This document shows positions 1 through 3,683 of a stretch of 12,252 nt of DNA, piece after piece. Source of the DNA: CAZMYO01 sp964570525 (GTDB lineage: Bacteria; Patescibacteriota; Patescibacteriia; Magasanikbacterales; GWA2-37-8). Within the stretch, counting starts at the first letter, position 1; the number at the start of each line of letters is the position of its first letter. Both the position numbers and the translations under genes were made by a program. The stretch spans positions 1 to 12,252 of the forward strand of contig CAZMYO010000028.1 of the NCBI GenBank assembly GCA_964570525.1, in the 5' to 3' direction. The notes beneath the pieces are model-generated. The model was given only the letters and a program-made list of their open reading frames with translations, was not told the origin of the DNA and made no database searches.

Positions 1-1
1 T

Positions 2-214
2 ATTATTTCGCGCGGTTTTGTTTTTCTCAAATCGCACAAAGAGCTCATTGAAGATCTGCGCCATCGCGTGAAAAAATTAGTCATTGAATCCGATCCCTTG
101 TCGTGGGCCGATACCAACTACATCCGTAACAAAATCCGCGATTACGTTGGCCAATTCCTCTTCACTAAAACCGAGAAGCGACCGATGATTCTTCCGGTGG
201 TGATTGAAGTCTAA
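2..214 (+). CDS. rnj: Ribonuclease J, C-terminal end (partial)
   Basis: Only the last 70 codons are in the window; the gene begins upstream. The reading frame opens with IISRGFVF and ends with the tail KRPMILPVVIEV, which closely matches the C-terminal end of RNase J proteins (B. subtilis-type enzymes end in a very similar RPMILPV motif). The family are cytoplasmic metallo-beta-lactamase/beta-CASP ribonucleases that act in mRNA decay and rRNA or tRNA maturation, with 5'-exo and endo activity. The metal-binding domain is outside the window, so catalytic residues cannot be checked. The gene is followed within 30 bases by a strong terminator, so it ends its transcription unit. A beta-CASP relative is possible, but the tail is characteristic. 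Confidence 0.85.
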   Translation: MISRGFVFLKSHKELIEDLRHRVKKLVIESDPLSWADTNYIRNKIRDYVGQFLFTKTEKRPMILPVVIEV

Positions 215-234
215 ATCTTCACTGTCATCCTAAT

Positions 235-268
235 AAAAACCCCGTCCGCCTAGGCGGACGGGGTTTTT
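235..268. terminator. Bidirectional intrinsic terminator
   Basis: An 11-bp G+C-rich stem (240-250 pairing with 253-263) is flanked by five A on the left and five T on the right, so it works as a rho-independent terminator on either strand. It lies between two convergent units: the RNase J gene on plus, ending at 214, and the four-gene cassette on minus, ending at 303. Its core, TCCGCC-TA-GGCGGA (245-258), is the same sequence type as the short palindromes found elsewhere in the window. Confidence 0.9.
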
Positions 269-302
269 ATACTAAAGGAATCAACCGGAAATTATCAACA
301 AA

Positions 303-629
303 TTATTCACGCTTTGGCTCAGGTAATTTAGTCGCATTCTCCTGTTTCACCTTCTGATCGAGTTCGATTAGAACTTTCCCCAGTTCAAACAAAGAGCGCT
401 TAGTAAGAAATATACGTCCAACTAGGCGACGATTTATTTGATTAGCCCCCGGAACCGGTGTTGAATCTTGATAAAAATCAAGGGTGTAGTGTTCAGAACT
501 ATGATTATAACCAGTAACAAAAATATGGGCAAAGCGACCCTGTGCTATATCCGAATCCTCTAAAATGGTTATACTGGTTTTTTTCGTTTCCTGTAGATTT
601 GGCTGAAATCCAAAGTTGATTGGTTCCAT
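303..629 (-). CDS. DUF3467-like small protein, last gene of toxin-antitoxin cassette
   Basis: This is a 108-residue soluble protein without signal peptide or membrane segment. The stretch GRFAHIF (31-37), followed by LDFYQ (50-54) and GRIFLTKRSL (71-80) and a helical C-terminus, resembles the DUF3467 pattern (an N-terminal ANxF-like segment, a central LDF, then R-x-x-x-S/T-x before a long helix). Members of that family have no established function. The gene starts 5 bases after the stop of the DUF6941-like gene and is therefore probably translated from the same transcript as the toxin and antitoxin upstream. The bidirectional terminator lies just downstream. The family call rests on motif memory only. 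The region is clearly richer in A+T than the housekeeping genes to the right. Confidence 0.6.
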   Translation of the reverse strand: MEPINFGFQPNLQETKKTSITILEDSDIAQGRFAHIFVTGYNHSSEHYTLDFYQDSTPVPGANQINRRLVGRIFLTKRSLFELGKVLIELDQKVKQENATKLPEPKRE

Positions 630-634
630 ATAAT

Positions 635-1096
635 TTATGAGATGTGCAACAATACGGATGTACTTCCTATTTCAGAAAATGAGGAAGAGCCAGGTTCTTG
701 AGCTGAGATATGAAAAGTATATTTACCAGACACGGTCGCCTTAAACACATTTAAGTTTGCGAGTATACGGTGATTTGGTTTTCCTTCAAACTTTGCAATA
801 GTAAGATTTTCTTCTAACTGTTTGCCATTCGGATCTAAAATTCTAATCTTAATTGGTGCTTCTAAGTTTTTTACATTCGTTAAGTTTCGCAAATATATGG
901 TTAAAACAGAAGTGAGGGGCAATAAGAAGCCTTCTCCCTTGAGCATTTCTAATTCTTTCTTTTTTTCTTCCGGGACTGCAACCTGTATCTCCTCCAAGAC
1001 ATTAAAGATACTCATCGCATTTGTTTTAGCATCAACTGAAACATTCTGACAAAGAATCGCCCAAATAAGCTCAACTTGTTTTTTGTTGTTAATCAT
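635..1096 (-). CDS. DUF6941-like protein of unknown function
   Basis: This is a 153-residue soluble protein. Residues 13-37 (an AILCQNVSVD segment followed by KTNAMSIFNVLEEI) fit the start of the DUF6941 pattern, in which a conserved C-x-x-V-x-x-D segment is followed by 'sifnvf' and a proline-containing strand. The rest looks beta-rich (LTIYLRNLT, IKIRILDPNGK, GKYTFHISA), suggesting a compact beta-sandwich; that fold is an inference. It lies 13 bases downstream of the XRE antitoxin gene and 5 bases upstream of the DUF3467-like gene, so it is the third gene of the four-gene minus-strand unit. No enzymatic motif is visible. Possible roles are an accessory or cargo gene of the toxin-antitoxin locus. 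Confidence 0.6.
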   Translation of the reverse strand: MINNKKQVELIWAILCQNVSVDAKTNAMSIFNVLEEIQVAVPEEKKKELEMLKGEGFLLPLTSVLTIYLRNLTNVKNLEAPIKIRILDPNGKQLEENLTIAKFEGKPNHRILANLNVFKATVSGKYTFHISAQEPGSSSFSEIGSTSVLLHIS

Positions 1097-1109
1097 ATGC
1101 TATGTTTAT

Positions 1110-1547
1110 CTAGTTAAAAGACTCCGCTAACATACTTGTATTTGAGTTAGTTTGAATCATTGCCATTGAATTTCTTTCGTTATTAAAAGTCCAGTTAATA
1201 TTTTCTGATTTTGACGATGTCTTTTGTTCAAACTTAAAATAGAATGGCTTGTCAAAAATCGTAGACAAATTCCAGCCGTCAAAATTAAGCACCTCCGAGA
1301 CTCTAACAAAAAGTTCTATTCCAACATTTACATCGCCACTTTCTATATTAGATACTACTCTCTGCGTTGTTCCAGCCTCTTTAGCCAAATCCTGTTGATT
1401 AAGATTTCTTTCCTTTCTGACCTTATAAACTTCCGCTGCAAACCTAACCCTAACCATTGCTGCTTTTGCACGCATCAAAAATCCCTTATCTTTTTTGGCT
1501 TCCGCGATTGCATCGATTGTTGGTTGTGGTTTATTCATATTTTTCAT
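1110..1547 (-). CDS. XRE-family antitoxin (HigA-like)
   Basis: This 145-residue protein has a Cro/C1-type helix-turn-helix at about residues 37-88; the recognition region LNQQDLAKEAGTTQRVVSNI spans 49-68. In HigBA-type systems such a protein neutralises the toxin and represses its own operon. The gene overlaps the 3' end of the toxin gene by 17 bases using the ATG at 1547, or 8 bases using an in-frame ATG at 1538; I keep the longer form but cannot decide between them. Toxin before antitoxin is the usual HigBA order. After the HTH there is a tail of about 50 residues rich in N, S, T and Q with no recognised fold. The perfect palindrome upstream of the toxin gene is the obvious operator candidate. 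Confidence 0.85.
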   Translation of the reverse strand: MKNMNKPQPTIDAIAEAKKDKGFLMRAKAAMVRVRFAAEVYKVRKERNLNQQDLAKEAGTTQRVVSNIESGDVNVGIELFVRVSEVLNFDGWNLSTIFDKPFYFKFEQKTSSKSENINWTFNNERNSMAMIQTNSNTSMLAESFN

Positions 1548-1953
1548 AACTAGTTGGATTTTTTAAAAAGTTTTTAATATATTGATCTGCTACGGCATAT
1601 TCTCGATCAACTTCTTTACTGATTCTATCCTTATCGTAGTGAGATGGTTTTTCAAAGGCAGTTAAAAGAATAATTTTTTCGCTAGAACGGAAATAGAGTA
1701 TGCGAATCACTGTATCTTTATTTTTACTTGTCCTGATCTCAAAAAAACTGTGATTGTGTAATGAGCTGATAAAACGTGCCATGAAATTTGGGTTTTCTTT
1801 TATCACTTGTATCTTTGCATGTATGGTTACCAGAATCTTATCCTTTCGTTTCCTTTCTTTATCCGGATCCGTTTCATTAGGCGCGTACTGGGCAAGGTAT
1901 TCTTTTGCGGGGCATAGATTTAGCGTCTTATCATGATAATAAACAACTTCCAT
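1531..1953 (-). CDS. RelE/HigB superfamily (phage Gp49-like) toxin
   Basis: This 140-residue protein shows the Gp49/HigB pattern in its C-terminal half: FFEIR (70-74), a strand with RILYF (84-88), then ILLTAFEKP (95-103) and a helix with regularly spaced charged residues (EVDREYAVADQYIKNF). Members are ribosome-dependent or ribosome-associated mRNA endonucleases that stop growth unless bound by the partner antitoxin. The N-terminal insertion around residues 25-40 (NETDPDKERKRKDK) is longer than I expect for the family. It is the first gene of the cassette, about 40 bases from the predicted transcription start, with no visible Shine-Dalgarno sequence. No frameshift or truncation is seen, so the toxin may be active, but activity cannot be read from sequence. 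Confidence 0.82.
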   Translation of the reverse strand: MEVVYYHDKTLNLCPAKEYLAQYAPNETDPDKERKRKDKILVTIHAKIQVIKENPNFMARFISSLHNHSFFEIRTSKNKDTVIRILYFRSSEKIILLTAFEKPSHYDKDRISKEVDREYAVADQYIKNFLKNPTSYEKYE

Positions 1954-1999
1954 AGTATTGGGCTAGTTAATAAGAGTACTTTAGCTTTCATATATTTAG

Positions 2000-2023
2000 T
2001 ATTATACCTAATTAGGTATAATA
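2000..2023. promoter_or_regulatory. Perfect 24-bp palindromic operator over the promoter
   Basis: Each half reads TATTATACCTAA from the outside in, and the two halves meet at the centre without a mismatch. The palindrome covers the whole -10 box and the 17-bp spacer and stops at the -35 box. A dimeric XRE repressor bound here would block RNA polymerase, which fits autoregulation by the antitoxin encoded in the operon. Binding by that protein is an inference from position and symmetry. Confidence 0.75.
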
Positions 2024-2029
2024 TGTCAA
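2001..2029 (-). promoter_or_regulatory. Consensus sigma-70-type promoter of the toxin-antitoxin cassette
   Basis: Read on the minus strand, TTGACA (2024-2029) is followed by exactly 17 bases and TATAAT (2001-2006). Both hexamers are perfect consensus. The predicted start lies near 1994, giving a leader of about 40 bases before the toxin ATG. All four genes of the cassette lie downstream in the same direction with gaps of 13 bases or less. Confidence 0.9.
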
Positions 2030-2150
2030 GTATGCATTTTTGTCCCTCAGGTTAGCCATTTATGAGTGCTCATCCCCCTAGGGAAAAAATGATTAAAATT
2101 TCAAAAACGCCAATGAAAATTCACGTCTCAACAACTAATACTTTTACTTT

Positions 2151-2189
2151 AAACAAAACCCCCCCGACGTGACCGTCGGGGGGGGTTTT
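2151..2189 (-). terminator. rnpB intrinsic terminator
   Basis: On the minus strand, directly after the RNase P RNA, an 11-bp stem (2174-2184 pairing with 2159-2169) closes a TGAC-type loop and is followed by TTTTGTTT. The stem contains a run of at least seven G and seven C and extends further through AAAA/TTTT. The roughly 120 bases between this and the toxin promoter hold nothing I recognise. Confidence 0.88.
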
Positions 2190-2289
2190 GTTTATAGCTA
2201 TAAGCCGAATTTTGTCTGGATTTCGCGAACGAAACCGAGATGATCATTTTTCTAGCCTCGCCATTGCTGACGAGATCCTGCCCGCCTTC

Positions 2290-2306
2290 TCCCGACTGAG
2301 TCGGGA
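2290..2306. repeat. Short palindrome TCCCGA-N5-TCGGGA within rnpB
   Basis: A 17-bp inverted repeat with 6-bp arms and a 5-base centre (CTGAG) forms part of a peripheral helix of RNase P RNA. It has the same arms as the element at 2553-2569 and related arms to the palindromes in the tRNA remnant. Confidence 0.7.
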
Positions 2307-2511
2307 TTCGGCAAGGCAAAGCGAGCGAACTTTTCCCCGAAAAGTGACTACGTCACCTCGGGGCTGCTCTTGCGCCCAGGTAAGGATTTAGCCGTTTCAC
2401 CTCCTGCTTTGTTACCCTCAGCAGGAGCTAAGCATTATTCTTGATAAATCAAGAATCTAGGGTTAGCTTTCTCTTTCCTTTCGAAAAGAAACGTCTCTGC
2501 TCGCACCTCGC

Positions 2512-2526
2512 CCCGATTGCTCGGGA
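2512..2526. repeat. Short palindrome CCCGA-TTGC-TCGGG within rnpB
   Basis: An inverted repeat with 5-bp arms and a 4-base loop, followed by A at 2526, of the same sequence type as the other rnpB palindromes. It could equally be an ordinary RNase P hairpin. Confidence 0.55.
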
Positions 2527-2552
2527 GATGGGTATTACCCACTACCATTTTT

Positions 2553-2569
2553 TCCCGACCAAGTCGGGA
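2553..2569. repeat. Short palindrome TCCCGA-N5-TCGGGA within rnpB
   Basis: A 17-bp inverted repeat with arms identical to the element at 2290-2306 but a different centre (CCAAG). It lies between the conserved AAAGTCCG segment and the next helix. Confidence 0.7.
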
Positions 2570-2631
2570 AGAGTGTTCGGACTTTCCTAGCCGACTTTAC
2601 GTCGGCTCGATCATCAGCTATAAACAGTAAT

Positions 2632-2660
2632 AGAATAGCATTTTTTTATAGGTTTGTCAA
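2632..2660 (-). promoter_or_regulatory. rnpB promoter with extended -10
   Basis: On the minus strand TTGACA (2655-2660), a 17-base spacer, and TATTCT (2632-2637) preceded by TGC (an extended -10). The predicted start is near 2625, exactly where helix P1 of the RNA begins, which supports both calls. Confidence 0.88.
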
Positions 2661-2686
2661 CTGTCTATCCATTGTTCTATCCGTTG

Positions 2687-2716
2687 TCCGCCAGAGGCAG
2701 ATCAGCCTCTGGTGGA
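2687..2716. repeat. Tandem pair of 15-bp palindromic units
   Basis: Two adjacent 15-base units, TCCGCCAGAGGCAGA and TCAGCCTCTGGTGGA, each nearly palindromic, also form together an imperfect 30-bp palindrome. It lies between tRNA-Arg and the rnpB promoter. No T-run follows on either strand, so it is not a standard terminator. The same two-unit arrangement occurs inside topA at 9499-9528. Confidence 0.7.
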
Positions 2717-2729
2717 AACGACTCAATAG

Positions 2730-2801
2730 TGTCCCCGTTAGGAGTCGAACCTAAATCTCCGGCTTCGCAGGCCAGTGTCCTATCCATTGAACGACGAGGA
2801 C
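2730..2801 (-). tRNA. tRNA-Arg (anticodon GCG)
   Basis: A 72-base minus-strand cloverleaf: acceptor GTCCTCG/CGGGGAC, D-arm GTTC-loop-GGAC, anticodon stem CTGGC/GCCGG with loop CTGCGAA, a 4-base variable region, and T-arm TTAGG-TTCGACT-CCTAA. The anticodon GCG reads CGC and CGU. A20 in the D-loop and discriminator A73 fit arginine identity. CCA is not encoded and must be added by nucleotidyltransferase. Most bacteria use ACG (A34 edited to inosine) for these codons, so GCG is uncommon. Confidence 0.92.
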
Positions 2802-2834
2802 GAATACGGTAATTTCTATATCGAGAATATCTGA

Positions 2835-2863
2835 GGTATAGCAACTTTCACGCTTCTTGTCAA
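2835..2863 (-). promoter_or_regulatory. tRNA-Arg promoter
   Basis: On the minus strand TTGACA (2858-2863), 17 bases, and TATACC (2835-2840) preceded by TGC. The -35 box overlaps the stop codon of the membrane-protein gene upstream. The predicted start is about 25 bases before the mature tRNA, leaving a leader for RNase P to remove. Confidence 0.7.
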
Positions 2864-3366
2864 TGTATCTTCAAAATTCTCGCCAGACGATCGCTCAATG
2901 GCTCTTCTTCCTGCTCCAAATCTTCCGTCAAAAATTGATTCAAATAATCGCGAATAGGGCGAGGGTCAAAATCTAGAAGCGGAACTTGCAGACGATGCTT
3001 AACCACGCTGTTGAGGCCAAAGTACAAATTTTTTACTTCCGGCGGATTGTAAATCAGCCAAAAATTGGAGAGTTCGCTGTAGCGATAATATTTTTTTCCG
3101 AGGATAATGCCGGTTTCGGTAATGGCAAAATACACCTCCATGGGCTCCTGCATGTCGTGCAGATAAAGCACGGTGCCGAAAAGAATAATCACCAAAGCAA
3201 ATAAATAATTGCCGCTCATGATGGCATAGGCCAGGCTGGCGATTCCGGCAACGCCCATCGCTATATACCAACGCCGGCTGCGTTCGTATTTTTCATATTC
3301 CTTAACGGCCCATTCGTACACCAAATTGCCGACGTTGACGTTTTCTTTGGTAATATCTTTTGGCAT
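2860..3366 (-). CDS. Small membrane protein with two transmembrane helices, PH-like C-terminal region
   Basis: I do not recognise a named gene. The 168-residue product has a basic, charged N-terminus (KEYEKYERSRR, 22-32), two hydrophobic helices (about 33-51 and 54-70) forming a hairpin, and a soluble C-terminal part. Strands such as YFAITETGIILGKKYYRYSEL and VKNLYFGLNS, followed by the helix of PIRDYLNQFL, suggest a bacterial PH-like fold; this is an inference. The tail (EDLEQEEEP) is acidic. An AGGAG lies only 2 bases before the ATG, closer than usual but the clearest Shine-Dalgarno-like sequence in the window. The gene lies between two tRNA genes on the same strand and probably shares the transcript that starts at tRNA-Val. 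Confidence 0.75.
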   Translation of the reverse strand: MPKDITKENVNVGNLVYEWAVKEYEKYERSRRWYIAMGVAGIASLAYAIMSGNYLFALVIILFGTVLYLHDMQEPMEVYFAITETGIILGKKYYRYSELSNFWLIYNPPEVKNLYFGLNSVVKHRLQVPLLDFDPRPIRDYLNQFLTEDLEQEEEPLSDRLARILKIH

Positions 3367-3400
3367 ATCTCCTAAATAATTGTGGATGATACTGGATTTG

Positions 3401-3418
3401 CCCGGTCATCCGACCGGG
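3401..3418. repeat. 18-bp palindromic insert in tRNA T-loop, unit 1
   Basis: CCCGGTC-ATCC-GACCGGG: perfect 7-bp arms with a 4-base loop. It is one of two adjacent palindromes (with 3419-3433) that make up the 33-base insert in the T-loop of the tRNA remnant. Confidence 0.8.
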
Positions 3419-3433
3419 TCCGCCTTTGGCGGA
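3419..3433. repeat. 15-bp palindromic insert in tRNA T-loop, unit 2
   Basis: TCCGCC-TTT-GGCGGA: perfect 6-bp arms. It is the same unit as the first half of the topA insert (TCCGCC-AAA-GGCGGA, which is its exact reverse complement). Confidence 0.85.
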
Positions 3434-3446
3434 AACCTGTGGCCTC

Positions 3447-3462
3447 CCCGATGTACATCGGG
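3447..3462. repeat. 16-bp perfect palindrome in anticodon arm of tRNA remnant
   Basis: CCCGATGTACATCGGG occupies the place of the anticodon arm. The TCCCGA/TCGGGA-like arms match the palindromes in rnpB. It may be an element that replaced the arm, or an original stem that became symmetric. Confidence 0.65.
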
Positions 3463-3471
3463 ACGCTCTAA

Positions 3472-3502
3472 TCCTCGATTTCGACCGAAGTCGAAATCGG
3501 GA
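3472..3502. repeat. 31-bp palindromic insert in tRNA D-loop
   Basis: The arms begin TCC and end GGA, with CGATTTCGAC and GTCGAAATCG pairing around a CGAA centre and one unpaired T on the left arm. On the minus strand the loop is TTCG closed by C-G, the very stable cUUCGg tetraloop. It sits exactly between CTCTAA and CCAACTGA, with no duplicated target bases. Confidence 0.8.
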
Positions 3503-3523
3503 CCAACTGAATTCCACTAAACG

Positions 3524-3597
3524 TGGCCACTACAGGACTTGAACCTGTGGCCTCTTCGATGTGAACGAAGCGCTCTAACCAACTGAGCCAAGTGGCC
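3524..3597 (-). tRNA. tRNA-Val (anticodon CAC)
   Basis: A complete 74-base minus-strand cloverleaf: acceptor GGCCACT/AGTGGCC, D-stem GCTC/GAGC, anticodon stem CTTCG/CGAAG with loop TTCACAT, and T-arm ACAGG-TTCAAGT-CCTGT. The anticodon CAC reads GUG, and discriminator A73 fits valine. CCA is not encoded. Its own promoter is immediately upstream, and the tRNA remnant follows after only a few bases. Confidence 0.94.
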
Positions 3598-3613
3598 TTA
3601 ATCAGCTAATCAA

Positions 3614-3642
3614 ATTATACCATAAAAAGCCGGCGGGATCAA
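3614..3642 (-). promoter_or_regulatory. tRNA-Val promoter with extended -10
   Basis: On the minus strand TTGATC (3637-3642), a 17-base spacer, and TATAAT (3614-3619) preceded by TGG. It lies back to back with the lcp promoter on the other strand, with 3 bases between the two -35 boxes. The transcript may continue into the membrane-protein gene. Confidence 0.8.
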
Positions 3643-3645
3643 GGA

Positions 3646-3674
3646 TTGAAAATATTACGGCTGTATGCTATAAT
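3646..3674 (+). promoter_or_regulatory. lcp promoter with extended -10
   Basis: TTGAAA (3646-3651), a 17-base spacer, and TATAAT (3669-3674) preceded by TGC. Only 9 bases separate the -10 box from the ATG at 3684, so the predicted start (about 3681) gives a leader of 2-4 bases or none. Confidence 0.85.
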
Positions 3675-3683
3675 TTCTGGCAT

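Larger units (their letters stand above)
2190..2625 (-). ncRNA. rnpB: RNase P RNA, bacterial type
   Basis: This is the catalytic RNA of ribonuclease P, which removes 5' leaders from pre-tRNAs. On the minus strand the first and last 10 bases (GTTTATAGCT and AGCTATAAAC) pair perfectly as helix P1. The universal segment AGGAAAGTCCG (near 2580-2590) occurs after a hairpin in the P3 position, GGTGAAACGG occurs in the middle, and the 3' end carries CAGACAAAATTCGGCTTAT. The length of about 436 is somewhat above the usual 350-400. Several peripheral helices are perfect TCCCGA...TCGGGA-type palindromes, listed separately, which may explain the extra length. The gene has its own promoter and terminator. 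Small open frames inside it are not genes. Confidence 0.93.
3382..3517 (-). pseudogene. tRNA remnant with palindromic insertions in D- and T-loops
   Basis: Directly downstream of tRNA-Val, the minus strand contains tRNA segments in the correct order: CAGTTGGT, TTAGAGCG, an anticodon-arm-like hairpin, AGGCCACAGGTT and CAAATCC. In plus-strand reading, removing 3401-3433 joins GGATTTG to AACCTGTGGCCT, which matches the neighbouring tRNA-Val at 18 of 19 positions. Removing 3472-3502 restores CTCTAACCAACTGA, identical to tRNA-Val. The anticodon arm is a 16-bp perfect palindrome with an 8-base loop. The 5' acceptor strand and D-stem are degenerate, although GTGGA and TCCAC at the two ends still pair. 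It is probably a dead tRNA gene that received at least three short palindromic elements. A functional structured RNA is less likely but not excluded. Confidence 0.8.

Noticed and set aside
2188..2391. Plus-strand open frame of 67 codons
   Set aside because: It lies entirely inside the RNase P RNA gene on the other strand and has no protein-like features.
3302..3517. Minus-strand open frame of 71 codons over the tRNA remnant
   Set aside because: It translates the palindromic inserts and runs out of frame into the membrane-protein gene; no start signal or protein motif supports it.
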